From Pseudomonadota bacterium (GTDB lineage: Bacteria; Pseudomonadota; Alphaproteobacteria; Rhodospirillales; Magnetospirillaceae): a DNA stretch of 64,000 nt. Location: contig JAJXUO010000002.1 of NCBI GenBank assembly GCA_021782815.1, positions 1 through 64,000 of the forward strand. Direction: 5' to 3'. Shown here piece by piece: positions 8,405 through 21,667 of this stretch; position 1 is the stretch's first letter; the number at the start of each line of letters is the position of its first letter. The notes under the pieces are model-generated. The model was not told the origin of the DNA. It did not search any database and saw nothing but the letters and a program-made list of their open reading frames with translations. The translations under genes and the position numbers were made by a program.

Positions 8405-8432
8405 CGGCCTCTCCCCGGGCGGGGAGAGGCCG
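8405..8432 (-). terminator. Intra-operon hairpin between sucB and lpdA
   Basis: A perfect 12-bp stem CGGCCTCTCCCC / GGGGAGAGGCCG with a 4-base loop. On the minus strand it is followed by ATGTTTTTTG, so it has the form of an intrinsic terminator or attenuator within the operon. Confidence 0.6.
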
Positions 8433-8439
8433 CGTTCGC

Positions 8440-9633
<1,194 letters not shown>

Positions 9634-9653
9634 GGGTCTTGCCTCGCCTCGCC

Positions 9654-12590
9654 TTACTTGACGTTCTGGATTTTGGACATCTTGGACACCCGGCGGAAGG
9701 GCTGGGGCAGCGTGAACAGCGCGCCGGTCAGCGCCTGTTCGACCAAGAGGGCCTGTTCATAGACATGGGTTTTGTTCAAGCCGGTGGCCGGCGACGCCGC
9801 GGCCTTGCGGCCCACATAGGCGGGCTTGCGGCTCTTGTGTTCCAGCTCTTCCAGGATGAATTCGATACGACGGTCGACGAAGGTCCAGGGCCCCATGTTG
9901 GCGGGCTCCTCCTGGCACCACACCACCTCGGCGTTGGTGTAGCGGCCCAGTTCGCGCATGACCGTTTCCTTCGGCCAGGGATAGAGCTGCTCGACGCGCA
10001 CGATGGCCACATCGTCGATGCCGCGCTTGGCCCGCTCCTCGAACAGGTCGTAATAGACCTTGCCCGAGCACAGCACCACGCGGCGGATCTCGGCGTCGGG
10101 CTTCAGGGTTTGGGTTTCCGGCAGCACGCGGCGGAAGCGCGAACCGGGGCCGAAGTCCTCCAGGGCGCTTACCACCAGCTTGTGGCGCAGCAGCGACTTC
10201 GGCGTCATCACCACCAGCGGCTTGCGGAAGTTGCGACGCACCTGGCGGCGCAGGGCGTGGAAATAGTTGGCCGGGGTGGTGAAGTTGCACACCTGCCAGT
10301 TATCCTCGCCGCACATCTGCAGATAGCGCTCCCAACGGGCCGAACTATGTTCAGGCCCCTGCCCCTCGTAGCCGTGCGGCAACAGGATGGTCAGGCCCGA
10401 CATGCGCATCCACTTGGCTTCGCCCGAGGAGATGAACTGGTCGAAGATGGCCTGGGCGCCGTTGGCGAAATCGCCGAACTGGCCTTCCCACAGGGTGAGG
10501 CCGTTGGGTTCGGTCAGCGAGTAGCCGTATTCGAAGCCCAGCACGCCCTCTTCCGACAGCAGCGAGTCGATGACCTCGTACTGCGCCTGGCCGGGACGGA
10601 TATTGTTGAGCGGAACGTAGCGTTCCTCGGTCTCCTGATCCACCAGCACCGAATGGCGCTGGGAGAAGGTGCCGCGGCCGCAATCCTGGCCCGACAGGCG
10701 CACGCGGGTGTTTTCCACGCACAGGGTGCCGAAGGCCAGCGCCTCGGCGGTGGCCCAATCGATGCCCTGGCCGGTGCGGATCATCTGCTGCTTGGCTTCC
10801 AGCTGGCGGACGATCTTGCGGTTGACGTTGATGCCCTCGGGCACGCGGGCGATGGCCTCGCCCACTTCCTTCAAAAGCTCCAGGGCGACGTCGGTGCGCT
10901 CCTCGCGCATTTCCTCTTCGTCGTCCAGCACGCCGAGACCGGCCCACTTGCCTTCCAGCCAGTCGGCCTTGTTGACCTTGTAGGATTTGGCGGCGGTGAA
11001 ATCGGCTTCCAGATGCGCCTGGAAATCGGCCACCAGCTTGTCGCTCTCCTCCTGGCTGATCACCCCGTCCTCGATCAGCTTCTTGGCGTAAAGCTGGCGG
11101 GTGGTGGGGTGCGAGGCGATCTTGCGGTACATCAAGGGCTGGGTGAAGGCCGGCTCGTCGCTTTCGTTATGACCATGGCGGCGGTAGCACACCATGTCGA
11201 TCACCACGTCGGCCTTGAATTCCTGGCGGAACTCGGCGGCGATGCGGGCGGCATGCACCACGGCTTCCGGATCGTCGCCGTTCACATGGAAGATCGGCGC
11301 CTGCACCATCTTGGCCACGTCGGTGCAATAGGGGCCCGACCGGGAATATTGCGGGGCGGTGGTGAAGCCGATCTGGTTGTTGACCACCACATGCACGGTG
11401 CCGCCGGTGGTGTAGCCCTTGATCTGGCTCATGGCGAAGCATTCGTGCACCACGCCCTGACCGGCGAAGGCGGCGTCGCCATGGATCAGGATACCCATGG
11501 TGTGATCGCGCCCGGTGTCGTTGGTCTGGGTCTGCTTGGCGCGCACCTTGCCCAGCACCACCGGATCCACCACTTCCAGGTGGGAGGGGTTGGCGGTGAG
11601 CGACAGATGCACGGCATTGCCGTCGAAGTCGCGGTCGCCCGAGGTGCCGAGATGGTACTTGACGTCGCCCGAGCCCTGGAAATCCTCGCGCATGGCGGGA
11701 TTGCCCTGGAACTCCGAGAACAGGGCGGCGAAGGGCTTGCGCATGAAATTGGTGAGCACGTTGAGGCGGCCGCGGTGGGCCATGCCCAGCACCACGTCGG
11801 TCAGGCCGAGCTGGCTGCCGCGCTTCAGGATCTGCTCCAGGGCGGGAATGAGGGATTCGCCGCCTTCCAGGCCGAAGCGCTTGGTGCCGGTATATTTCAT
11901 CTGCAGGAAGCGTTCCAGGCCCTCGGCCTCGGTCAGGCGTTCCAGGATGGCTTTCTTGCCGCGCTCGGTGAAATCGGTGTGGTTATGGATGCTTTCGATG
12001 CGCTTCTGGATCCAGCTCTTCTGCTCGGGATCCTGGATATGCATGAACTCCACGCCGATGGTGCCGCAATAGGTCTGGCGCAGGATGCGGATGATGGTGC
12101 GCAAGGTGGCCGTTTCCAGCCCCAGCATGTTGTCGATGAAAATCTCGCGGTCGAGATCCTCGTCGGTGAAACCGTAGCTGTGATAATCCAGTTCCGGATG
12201 CGGCTCGGGCTTGTGCAGCCCCAGGGGATCGAGCGAGGCTTCCAGATGACCGCGCACGCGGTAGACGCGGATCAGCATCATGGCGCGCACGGAATCGAGG
12301 ATGGCGCGGCGCATCTCCTCGGCCGAAGGGCCGGCGGCGGCCTTGCCCTTGGCGTCCTTCTTGGCGGCGGGGGCGTCCTCGGCGGGAGCGCCGATCACCT
12401 TGTTGCCGTTCTTGTTCCAAACCGCGCCCTTCAGTTCGGCGAGGATGGCGCGGCCATCGTCGTTCAGATCCCGAAAGAAGGTGGCCCAGCCGCTGTCCAC
12501 CGTCGAAGGATCCTCGACGAAGCGGGCATAAAGCTCGGAGACATAGGTGGCGTTGGCACCCGTCAGGAAGGACATCTGCTCTTGCTGCAT
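9654..12590 (-). CDS. sucA: 2-oxoglutarate dehydrogenase E1 component
   Basis: The thiamine diphosphate-dependent E1 decarboxylates 2-oxoglutarate in the TCA cycle. The 978-residue length is usual for alphaproteobacterial SucA. It starts [16 protein letters not shown] with the short N-terminal E2-binding segment, followed by an Ala/Lys linker near residues 65-90. The ThDP-binding motif is [11 protein letters not shown]...VNNQIGF. Further markers are [12 protein letters not shown] and the C-terminal transketolase-like domain [10 protein letters not shown]. It is preceded by sucD (spacer 123 bases) and followed by sucB. A strong hairpin (12601-12623) ends 10 bases before its start codon, and its RBS is weak. 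Confidence 0.97.
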   Translation of the reverse strand: MQQEQMSFLTGANATYVSELYARFVEDPSTVDSGWATFFRDLNDDGRAILAELKGAVWNKNGNKVIGAPAEDAPAAKKDAKGKAAAGPSAEEMRRAILDSVRAMMLIRVYRVRGHLEASLDPLGLHKPEPHPELDYHSYGFTDEDLDREIFIDNMLGLETATLRTIIRILRQTYCGTIGVEFMHIQDPEQKSWIQKRIESIHNHTDFTERGKKAILERLTEAEGLERFLQMKYTGTKRFGLEGGESLIPALEQILKRGSQLGLTDVVLGMAHRGRLNVLTNFMRKPFAALFSEFQGNPAMREDFQGSGDVKYHLGTSGDRDFDGNAVHLSLTANPSHLEVVDPVVLGKVRAKQTQTNDTGRDHTMGILIHGDAAFAGQGVVHECFAMSQIKGYTTGGTVHVVVNNQIGFTTAPQYSRSGPYCTDVAKMVQAPIFHVNGDDPEAVVHAARIAAEFRQEFKADVVIDMVCYRRHGHNESDEPAFTQPLMYRKIASHPTTRQLYAKKLIEDGVISQEESDKLVADFQAHLEADFTAAKSYKVNKADWLEGKWAGLGVLDDEEEMREERTDVALELLKEVGEAIARVPEGINVNRKIVRQLEAKQQMIRTGQGIDWATAEALAFGTLCVENTRVRLSGQDCGRGTFSQRHSVLVDQETEERYVPLNNIRPGQAQYEVIDSLLSEEGVLGFEYGYSLTEPNGLTLWEGQFGDFANGAQAIFDQFISSGEAKWMRMSGLTILLPHGYEGQGPEHSSARWERYLQMCGEDNWQVCNFTTPANYFHALRRQVRRNFRKPLVVMTPKSLLRHKLVVSALEDFGPGSRFRRVLPETQTLKPDAEIRRVVLCSGKVYYDLFEERAKRGIDDVAIVRVEQLYPWPKETVMRELGRYTNAEVVWCQEEPANMGPWTFVDRRIEFILEELEHKSRKPAYVGRKAAASPATGLNKTHVYEQALLVEQALTGALFTLPQPFRRVSKMSKIQNVK

Positions 12591-12600
12591 CCGTTGTAGT

Positions 12601-12623
12601 GGGCGCGGCTCATCGCCGCGCCC
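12601..12623 (-). promoter_or_regulatory. Hairpin just upstream of the sucA start
   Basis: A perfect 9-bp stem GGGCGCGGC / GCCGCGCCC ends 10 bases before the sucA ATG in a 123-base spacer. A second weaker hairpin (ACCGCCGACCGGCGG) lies closer to sucD. These could tune sucA translation or act as an mRNA processing point between sucCD and sucAB. Confidence 0.45.
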
Positions 12624-12713
12624 GCTCCCTAATTGCCGTGGTCGTTGCCGCGGCGGGTTGATTGCCGCCGGTCGGCGGTTCTTGGTTTAAGCAAACAGGA
12701 TGCCGAAGGGGGA

Positions 12714-13588
12714 TCAGCCCTTCAGCACCTTCAACATGGTGCTGCCCAGCGAGGCGGGCGAATCGGCGACGGTGACCCCGGCCAGCTTCATGGCCTCGAT
12801 CTTGTCGCCGGCCCCGCCCTTGCCGCCGGAAATGATGGCGCCGGCATGGCCCATGCGGCGGCCCGGAGGCGCGGTGACGCCGGCGATGAACCCGACCACC
12901 GGCTTCTTGACCTTGCTGGCCTTGATGAGGGCCGCGCCGTCTTCCTCGGCGTTGCCGCCGATCTCGCCGATCATGATGATGGATTCGGTTTCGGGATCGG
13001 CCAGGAACATTTCAAGGGCATCGACGAAGTTGGTGCCGTTGATGGGATCGCCGCCGATACCGATGCAGGTGGACTGGCCCAGGCCGGCGGCGGTGGTCTG
13101 CGCCACGGCCTCGTAGGTGAGGGTGCCGGAACGCGAGACGATGCCCACCTTGCCGCGGCTGTGGATATGGCCGGGCATGATGCCGATCTTGCATTCGCCC
13201 GGAGTGATCACGCCGGGGCAGTTGGGGCCGATGAGGCGGGTCTTGGAGCCCTGCAGGGCGCGCTTGACCGCCAGCATGTCCACCACGGGAATGCCCTCGG
13301 TGATGCAGACCACCAGCGGGATTTCGGCGTCGATGGCTTCCAGGATGGCATCGGCGGCGAACGGCGGCGGCACATAGATCACGCTGGCATTGGCGCCGGT
13401 CTTGTCCTTGGCCTCGGCCACGGTGTCGAACACCGGCAGGTCGAGGTGGGTGGAACCGCCCTTGCCGGGGGTGACGCCGCCGACCATCTTGGTGCCGTAG
13501 GCCACGGCCTGCTCGGAGTGGAACGTTCCCTGGGCGCCGGTGAAGCCCTGGCAGATAACCTTGGTGTCCTTATTGACGAGAACGGCCA

Positions 13589-13589
<1 letters not shown>
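12714..13589 (-). CDS. sucD: Succinate-CoA ligase, alpha subunit
   Basis: This subunit of succinyl-CoA synthetase carries the phosphohistidine and the CoA-binding fold. The 291-residue protein starts [20 protein letters not shown] (CoA-binding Rossmann fold) and has [18 protein letters not shown] and the C-terminal [20 protein letters not shown], whose His is the phosphorylated residue. Its ATG overlaps the sucC stop by one base (TAATG), so the two subunits are translationally coupled, consistent with equal stoichiometry. The reaction makes ATP or GTP from succinyl-CoA in the TCA cycle. Confidence 0.97.
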
Positions 13590-14785
<1,196 letters not shown>

Positions 14786-14960
14786 GTGAAGCCTCGCCTT
14801 AAGATATGTCTGTGCCGGTTTTTTCGAGCCCGCCCGAGACCTCCGCCCTGGCGGCCGGCCGACGCGACGTTCCGAACTTTCGAAGCTTACCGCTCCGCGC
14901 TCCGAAACGCGCGTCCTTCAGCGCGCCAGGACGAAATCCCGGACGACCTCTTCGCCGTTG

Positions 14961-16245
<1,285 letters not shown>

Positions 16246-17400
16246 TCACGTCAGATGCCTCTGGCCCAGGTAATCCGCCGATTGCATCTCCATCAGGCGG
16301 CTGACCGTGCGCTGAAATTCGAAGGCGCCGTCGCCGCTAGGATAAAGATCCTGCGGCGGTGCCGCCGCCGAGCAGACGAAGGTGACCTTATGCTCGTAAA
16401 GGGCGTCGATCAGGGTGACGAAACGCTTGGCGGCGTCGCGGTTGGCCGGCGACAGCAGCGGCACGTCGGAAACCATCACCGTGTCGTAATGGGTGGCCAG
16501 TTTCAGATAGTCCGAGGCGCCCAGGGCCTTCCGGCACAGATCATCGAAGGAGAACCAGGCCACGCCGTCGGCGGCCTTGGGAATGACCCAGCGCCGCCCG
16601 TTCACCTCCAGTTCCTCCTCGAGGGCCGGAATGCCGTTGGTGAGGCGGGCGAAGCAACGCACCATCTCGGCGCTGCTCCGGGCCCCCAGCGGCGCGTGAT
16701 AAACCTGCATGCCCCGTTTGCGGCCCAGGCGGTAATCGCGGTCGGAATTCAGCTCGAGAATGTCCAGCCGCTGTTTGATCTCGGCGATGAAGGGCAGAAA
16801 GCGCTCACGCTGCAGACCGTCCTTGTAGAGATCGTCCGGGTGACGGTTGGAGGTGGTGACCACCACCACGCCCAGGGCGAACAGCTGATCGAACAGGCGG
16901 CCCAGGATCATGGCGTCGCCGATATCGCTCACCTGCATCTCGTCGAAACACAAAAGCCAGGCGCGCTCGGCGATCTGGCGCGCCACCGCCGGGATGGGAT
17001 CGCCGTCCTTACGGCTTTTATCCTGGCGCAGGGCATGAATGGCGGCGTGGACGTCGCGCATGAATTCGTGAAAATGCACCCGCGCCTTGGCCGCCACCGG
17101 CGCCGTGGTGTGAAAGAGATCCATCAGCATGGATTTGCCGCGCCCCACCTCGCCATAAAGGTAGAGGCCCTGCTTGGGCACGGTACTTTCACAATCGCCG
17201 GGGTGCCACTCCAGGCGGCGCGGCGATTTCGTTCCCAGGCCGAAACGCGACAGCCAGCCCCGTTCCCCCTGCTGCGGAGCGTAGGACGACAACGCCCGCG
17301 CCAGGCTTTCGAATTTCTCCACCGCCATGGCCTGGGCCACATCCGGGCGGAGCGTGCCATCGGCAAGATGGCGTCGGTAGGAATCCAGCGGTCCAGTCAT
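16246..17400 (-). CDS. zapE: Cell division protein ZapE (AFG1-like ATPase)
   Basis: The 384-residue protein is an AFG1/ZapE-family P-loop ATPase. Walker A is GEVGRGKS (residues 83-90) and Walker B is LLCFDE (about 149-154), followed by DIGDAMILGRLF and TTSNRHPDDLYKDGLQRERF typical of the family. In E. coli ZapE associates with FtsZ rings; mitochondrial AFG1 has a protein quality-control role. It is a separate minus-strand unit between sdhB and the mdh operon, a common neighbourhood in Rhodospirillales. ATG 17400 starts MTGPLDSYRRHLADG. Confidence 0.93.
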   Translation of the reverse strand: MTGPLDSYRRHLADGTLRPDVAQAMAVEKFESLARALSSYAPQQGERGWLSRFGLGTKSPRRLEWHPGDCESTVPKQGLYLYGEVGRGKSMLMDLFHTTAPVAAKARVHFHEFMRDVHAAIHALRQDKSRKDGDPIPAVARQIAERAWLLCFDEMQVSDIGDAMILGRLFDQLFALGVVVVTTSNRHPDDLYKDGLQRERFLPFIAEIKQRLDILELNSDRDYRLGRKRGMQVYHAPLGARSSAEMVRCFARLTNGIPALEEELEVNGRRWVIPKAADGVAWFSFDDLCRKALGASDYLKLATHYDTVMVSDVPLLSPANRDAAKRFVTLIDALYEHKVTFVCSAAAPPQDLYPSGDGAFEFQRTVSRLMEMQSADYLGQRHLT

Positions 17401-17641
17401 AGGAACATTGCTTTACCGCCAAACGCGCCCAAGGCCAAGCCTCCATCGCAAGAGATCCCTCTCCGCCCGGAAACGGCGGCGGGTGTTCCATAGATAGGCG
17501 CCCCAGCCCCGAAAGCCAACGCCAGATTTCAGGGTAATCGGGTTCACCCGATTACCCTGGCCCTGAGCCAGATTTCCATGGCTGGCCCCAGCCGCTTGGG
17601 CTAAACATGGAGGACATTTTGTCCCCAACACGGGTTCCGCC

Positions 17642-18019
17642 ATGCGCCGCTCCGCCCTCAGAGCCCTTCTCGCCTGCTCCGCCCTGACCGCCCTCGGCGC
17701 CTGTGGCACCGAGGCGCCCTATGTGCAGACTTCCTACCGCCTGAATCAGTCGGGCTACGTCATGGTCTGCTCCGGCGGCGACGCCGCCGCCCGCAAACAG
17801 GCCGCCGCCCTGGCCGAGCAGACCTGCACCCGCTATCACCGCACCGCCAAGCTGTGGCGGGTGGCCCATGGGCAATGCGACTGGCTGTCCTCGACCCAGG
17901 CCACCTATCTTTGCGTGCCCAAGCCCGGCGTCACCCCCATGCCCTTCAACGGCAAGCACGCCCCCATGCGCCACGACAGCGTTCCCACCGACTACGATGC
18001 GGTGACCACGCCCTACTGA
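17642..18019 (+). CDS. Small putative lipoprotein
   Basis: This 125-residue protein has a signal peptide with a lipobox (LGAC, residues 18-21), so it is probably lipidated at Cys21 and anchored to a membrane. The mature part is hydrophilic and contains Cys at about 39, 61, 79 and 91 in contexts such as YVMVCSGGD, AEQTCTRYH and HGQCDWLSS, which could make disulfides in the periplasm. The family is not recognised. It is a single gene on the plus strand, divergent from zapE and convergent with sdhB, with which it shares a bidirectional terminator. The 241-base region 17401-17641 before it holds both promoters; no clear boxes were picked. Confidence 0.75.
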   Translation: MRRSALRALLACSALTALGACGTEAPYVQTSYRLNQSGYVMVCSGGDAAARKQAAALAEQTCTRYHRTAKLWRVAHGQCDWLSSTQATYLCVPKPGVTPMPFNGKHAPMRHDSVPTDYDAVTTPY

Positions 18020-18036
18020 ACCGTCTCCGGCACGGA

Positions 18037-18070
18037 AAAGGCCGCGGAGAGGATCCTCTCCGCGGCCTTT
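18037..18070. terminator. Bidirectional terminator between the lipoprotein gene and sdhB
   Basis: A perfect 17-bp palindrome (AAAGGCCGCGGAGAGGA and its complement) with A-run and T-run on opposite sides. It serves the convergent lipoprotein gene (stop 18019) and sdhB (stop 18096). Confidence 0.9.
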
Positions 18071-18095
18071 TTTTAAAACCGGCGTTCCGCTGCGC

Positions 18096-18878
18096 TTATT
18101 CGCTGCGTTCCGCCAGCATTTCCTTGATGCTGCCGATCGCCTTGGCCGGGTTCAGACCCTTGGGGCAGGTGTTCGTGCAGTTCATGATGGTATGGCAGCG
18201 ATAGAGCCGGAAGGCGTCTTCCACCGCGTCCAGACGTTCGCCGGTGAACTCGTCACGGGTATCATGAATCCAGCGGGCGGCCTGCAGCAGCACCGCCGGC
18301 CCCAGATAGCGTTCGCCGTTCCACCAGTAGCTGGGGCACGAGGTCTGGCAGCAGAAGCACAGAATGCATTCCCACAGGCCGTCCAGCTTGGCGCGTTCCT
18401 CGGGGCTTTGCAGCACCTCGCGGTCCGGCGGCTGCGGCGACTGGGTCTGCATCCAGGGCTTGATGGAGGCCAGCTGGGCATAGGGCACCGAAAGATCGGG
18501 CACCAGATCCTTGACCACCGGCATATGCGGCAGCGGCGAGATCACCGCCTGGCCCTTGATGTCCTCGATGGGCTTCAGGCAGGCTAGGGTATTGGCGCCG
18601 TCGATGTTCATGGCGCAGGAGCCGCAGATGCCTTCACGGCAGGAGCGGCGCAGCGTCAGGGTGCTGTCGATCTCGTTCTTGATCTTCAGCAGGGCGTCGA
18701 GGACCATCGGCCCGCAATCGTCCAGATCGATCTCGAACAGATCCCAGCGGGGATTGGCCCCGGTATCGGGGTCGTAACGGTAAATCTTGAAGGTCTTCAC
18801 CTTCTTGGCGCCAGCCGGAGCCTTGTGGCTTTTCCCCGGCTGGACCTTGGAATTGGCGGGTAACGCGAATTCAACCAT
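18096..18878 (-). CDS. sdhB: Succinate dehydrogenase iron-sulfur subunit
   Basis: The 260-residue electron-transfer subunit of complex II. Cluster ligands are all visible: [2Fe-2S] C80, C85, C88, C100 ([16 protein letters not shown]); [4Fe-4S] in [12 protein letters not shown]; [3Fe-4S] in [17 protein letters not shown]. It passes electrons from SdhA FAD to quinone at the membrane face. It is the last gene of sdhCDAB, 31 bases after sdhA. The N-terminal 30 residues are Lys/Pro-rich, as in other alphaproteobacteria. Confidence 0.97.
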   Translation of the reverse strand: MVEFALPANSKVQPGKSHKAPAGAKKVKTFKIYRYDPDTGANPRWDLFEIDLDDCGPMVLDALLKIKNEIDSTLTLRRSCREGICGSCAMNIDGANTLACLKPIEDIKGQAVISPLPHMPVVKDLVPDLSVPYAQLASIKPWMQTQSPQPPDREVLQSPEERAKLDGLWECILCFCCQTSCPSYWWNGERYLGPAVLLQAARWIHDTRDEFTGERLDAVEDAFRLYRCHTIMNCTNTCPKGLNPAKAIGSIKEMLAERSE

Positions 18879-18909
18879 GATCGGTCCCTTATGTCTTGCG
18901 GGGCGCGTC

Positions 18910-20697
18910 TTAGTAGACGCGCGCCTTCGGCTCGATGTACTGGACTTCGTCCGTCAGGGTGTAGGTATGCACCGGACGGTAGTCCAGGCTCACCTTGCCG
19001 CTGGCATCCACCCAGGCCAGGCTGTGCTTCAGCCAGTTGACGTCGTCGCGCTCGGCAAAGTCCTCGCGGGCGTGGGCGCCGCGGCTTTCCTTGCGGGCTT
19101 CGGCCGAGTAGATGGTGGCCTTGGCGCAATCCATCAGGTTCTCCAGCTCCAGCGCCTCCATCAGATCCGAGTTCCAGATCAGCGAGCGGTCGGTGATCTT
19201 CAGCTGGGGCAGCGTGGCGTAGACCTCGTCGATCTTCTTCACGCCTTCCTCCAGCGAGGACTGGGTGCGGAAGACGGCGGCGTCGTTCTGCATGGTCTTT
19301 TGCATGGCCAGGCGGATTTCGCTGGTGCGCAGCGAGCCGTTGGCATGGCGGACGCGATCCAGACGCGACAGGGCCAGATCGCCGCCGTCGGCGGGCAGCG
19401 GCTTGTGGGCCTGGCCGGGCTTCAAGACCTCGGCGGCGCGCAGGGCGGCGGCGCGGCCGAACACCACGATGTCCAGCAGCGAGTTGGTGCCCAGGCGGTT
19501 GGCGCCGTGCACCGAGACGCAGGCGGCTTCGCCGATGGCCATCAGGCCTTCCACGGTGGCGTCGGGATTGTCCTTGGTGGGACGGAGCACTTCGCCGTGG
19601 ATGTTGGTGGGAATGCCGCCCATGTTGTAGTGCACGGTGGGCAGCACCGGGATCGGCTCCTTGGTCACATCGACGCCGGCGAAGATCTTGGCGGTTTCCG
19701 AGATGCCCGGCAGACGCAGCTCCAGGGTTTCGGCGCCCAGATGCTCCAGGTGCAGATAGATGTGATCGTTGTTCTTGCCGACACCGCGGCCTTCGCGGAT
19801 TTCCATGGTCATGGCGCGCGAGACGACGTCACGCGAGGCCAGATCCTTGGCGGTGGGGGCGTAGCGTTCCATGAAGCGTTCGCCGGCCGAGTTGGTGACG
19901 TAGCCGCCTTCGCCGCGGGCGCCCTCGGTGATCAGGCAGCCCGAGCCGTAGATGCCGGTGGGGTGGAACTGCACGAACTCCATGTCCTGCAGCGGCAGGC
20001 CGGCGCGCGACACCAGACCATGCCCGTCGCCGGTGCAGGTATGGGCCGAGGTGCAGGAGAAGAAGGCGCGGCCGTACCCGCCGGTGGCCAGAACCACCTT
20101 GTGGGCGCGGAAGCGGTGCAGCGAGCCGTCGTCCATGTTGAGGGCGACCAGGCCGCGGCAGGCGCCGTCCTGATCCATGATCAGGTCGATGGCGAAATAT
20201 TCCACGTAGAATTCGGCGTCATGCTTCAGGCACTGCTGATAGAGCGTGTGCAGGATGGCATGGCCGGTGCGGTCGGCGGCGGCGCAGGCGCGCTGCACCG
20301 GAGCCTCGCCGAAATTGCGCATATGGCCGCCGAACGGACGCTGGTAGATCTTGCCTTCGTCGGTGCGCGAGAACGGCACGCCGAAATGCTCCAGCTCGTA
20401 AACCGCCGGAACGGCCTCGCGGCACATATATTCGATGGCGTCCTGGTCGCCCAGCCAGTCCGACCCCTTCACGGTGTCGTACATGTGCCAGCGCCAGTTA
20501 TCCTCGGCCATGTTGCCGAGCGAGGCGCCGATGCCGCCCTGGGCCGCCACGGTGTGGCTGCGGGTGGGGAAGACCTTGGTGACGCAGGCGGTCTTGAACC
20601 CTGCCGCGCCCATGCCGAGGGTGGCCCTGAGGCCGGCGCCGCCAGCGCCCACAACCACCACGTCGTAGGTGTGATCGACGAACTTGTAAGCAGCCAT
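18910..20697 (-). CDS. sdhA: Succinate dehydrogenase flavoprotein subunit
   Basis: The catalytic FAD subunit of complex II, 595 residues from ATG 20697 ([20 protein letters not shown]). The FAD-linking histidine is in [16 protein letters not shown]. Active-site segments [20 protein letters not shown] and [12 protein letters not shown] are present. The frame is open to 20880, but that extension overlaps sdhD and lacks family similarity, so it is rejected. The spacing to sdhD is 5 bases. The enzyme oxidises succinate to fumarate in the TCA cycle and feeds the quinone pool. Confidence 0.97.
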   Translation of the reverse strand: MAAYKFVDHTYDVVVVGAGGAGLRATLGMGAAGFKTACVTKVFPTRSHTVAAQGGIGASLGNMAEDNWRWHMYDTVKGSDWLGDQDAIEYMCREAVPAVYELEHFGVPFSRTDEGKIYQRPFGGHMRNFGEAPVQRACAAADRTGHAILHTLYQQCLKHDAEFYVEYFAIDLIMDQDGACRGLVALNMDDGSLHRFRAHKVVLATGGYGRAFFSCTSAHTCTGDGHGLVSRAGLPLQDMEFVQFHPTGIYGSGCLITEGARGEGGYVTNSAGERFMERYAPTAKDLASRDVVSRAMTMEIREGRGVGKNNDHIYLHLEHLGAETLELRLPGISETAKIFAGVDVTKEPIPVLPTVHYNMGGIPTNIHGEVLRPTKDNPDATVEGLMAIGEAACVSVHGANRLGTNSLLDIVVFGRAAALRAAEVLKPGQAHKPLPADGGDLALSRLDRVRHANGSLRTSEIRLAMQKTMQNDAAVFRTQSSLEEGVKKIDEVYATLPQLKITDRSLIWNSDLMEALELENLMDCAKATIYSAEARKESRGAHAREDFAERDDVNWLKHSLAWVDASGKVSLDYRPVHTYTLTDEVQYIEPKARVY

Positions 20698-20702
20698 TGG
20701 GT

Positions 20703-21086
20703 TTACACTCCAACAAAGGCGGCGCGGAGAACCGCCACCGCGGTGAACACGCCGACCAGGACGGTGCCGAGCTTGATGGCAAGCAGCGAAACGGCATGCA
20801 TGCAGCCGCCGTGCACGTAATCGTCCACCACCATCTTCAGACCGAGCTGCACGTGCAGCACCAGGGCGAAGAGCAGGCACAGCATCAGAGCGCTGGTGTG
20901 GGCCGAGGCGAGCCAGGCATGCATGGTTTCATAGCTGGCGCCCACATGCGACACCACCGAGGCGATCAGCCACAGGCAGAGCGGCACCAGGGCCATGGCG
21001 GTCAGACGCTGCATGGCGCCTTCGCGGGTTCCGGACTTGGCCGAACCCAGGCCGCGGACGCGGCCGAGAACAGTACGCAGGGACAT
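20703..21086 (-). CDS. sdhD: Succinate dehydrogenase membrane anchor SdhD
   Basis: A 127-residue integral membrane protein with three hydrophobic segments (about 27-48, 63-83 and 99-125). The signature [18 protein letters not shown] holds the heme b ligand His and the quinone-site Asp-Tyr pair. With SdhC it anchors SdhAB and binds ubiquinone. It follows sdhC by 12 bases and precedes sdhA by 5. The start [19 protein letters not shown] is typical of alphaproteobacterial SdhD. Confidence 0.93.
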   Translation of the reverse strand: MSLRTVLGRVRGLGSAKSGTREGAMQRLTAMALVPLCLWLIASVVSHVGASYETMHAWLASAHTSALMLCLLFALVLHVQLGLKMVVDDYVHGGCMHAVSLLAIKLGTVLVGVFTAVAVLRAAFVGV

Positions 21087-21098
21087 CCCCGTTCCTCC

Positions 21099-21482
21099 TT
21101 AGATCGAAAGGCCGATGGCCCAGGTCAGCACGGTGAGGATGGCGGTGGCCGCCAGCACGATGTAGCCGGACTTGTAAGCCTGCGGCAGCTCGAAACCCCA
21201 ACCCGAATCCCACAAGAGATGGCGGATGCCGTTGCACAGGTGGTAGTAGAGGGCGACGGTGAACCCGAACAGCACGAGATAGCCGATGGGCGAGCCGATC
21301 AAGGCGGCGGCGGTGGCATAGCTGGCCGGACCGTGGGCGGCGGCCCCCAGCCAGAAAGCCAGCAGCAGCATGCCGGCCGCCAGCGCCACGCCGGTGGCGC
21401 GGTGGGTGATCGACATCAATGCCAGAAGCGGCAGGCGATAAACCTGCAGATGCGGAGAGAGTGGCCTGGTGCGCGACGTCAT
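21099..21482 (-). CDS. sdhC: Succinate dehydrogenase cytochrome b556 subunit SdhC
   Basis: The 127-residue heme-binding anchor starts MTSRTRPLSPHLQVYRLPL, the family's RP.SPHL..Y opening. It has SITHRATGVALAAG at the quinone/heme site and YHLCNGIRHLLWD. Three membrane helices are visible. ATG 21482 is chosen over the open upstream frame (to 21584) because GAGG lies 8 bases before it and the homology begins here. It is the first gene of sdhCDAB. Confidence 0.94.
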   Translation of the reverse strand: MTSRTRPLSPHLQVYRLPLLALMSITHRATGVALAAGMLLLAFWLGAAAHGPASYATAAALIGSPIGYLVLFGFTVALYYHLCNGIRHLLWDSGWGFELPQAYKSGYIVLAATAILTVLTWAIGLSI

Positions 21483-21667
21483 GTGGAAGCCTCTCAAGGT
21501 TGAGCCCCCCAGAACCCCGTCGACATTCGTTATCGACCGTCGAGCCTCTGGGACTGAAAGTTTCGCGAAAACTGATTGTCTCAATGCGGGACCGGTTTAA
21601 CCGCTCAACCGCACGGAGTCAACGCCAAGACCGGCGGAGCCCGCGAGGCTCCGCCGTTTGACGCCGT
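21483..21667 (-). promoter_or_regulatory. sdh promoter region and mcd terminator
   Basis: On the minus strand the mcd terminator hairpin CGGCGGAGCC / GGCTCCGCCG lies at 21632-21656. Downstream of it is a perfect 10-bp palindrome TTTCGCGAAA (21561-21570), about 80 bases before the sdhC start, which could be an operator. TTGAGA (about 21583-21578) is a possible -35, but the -10 is unclear. Confidence 0.4.

Noticed and set aside
9639-12599. A 986-codon plus-strand open frame opposite sucA
   Set aside because: SucA on the minus strand has full family motifs; the antisense frame has none.
18910-20880. A 656-residue SdhA
   Set aside because: The extra N-terminal part overlaps sdhD in another frame; the family start is at 20697.
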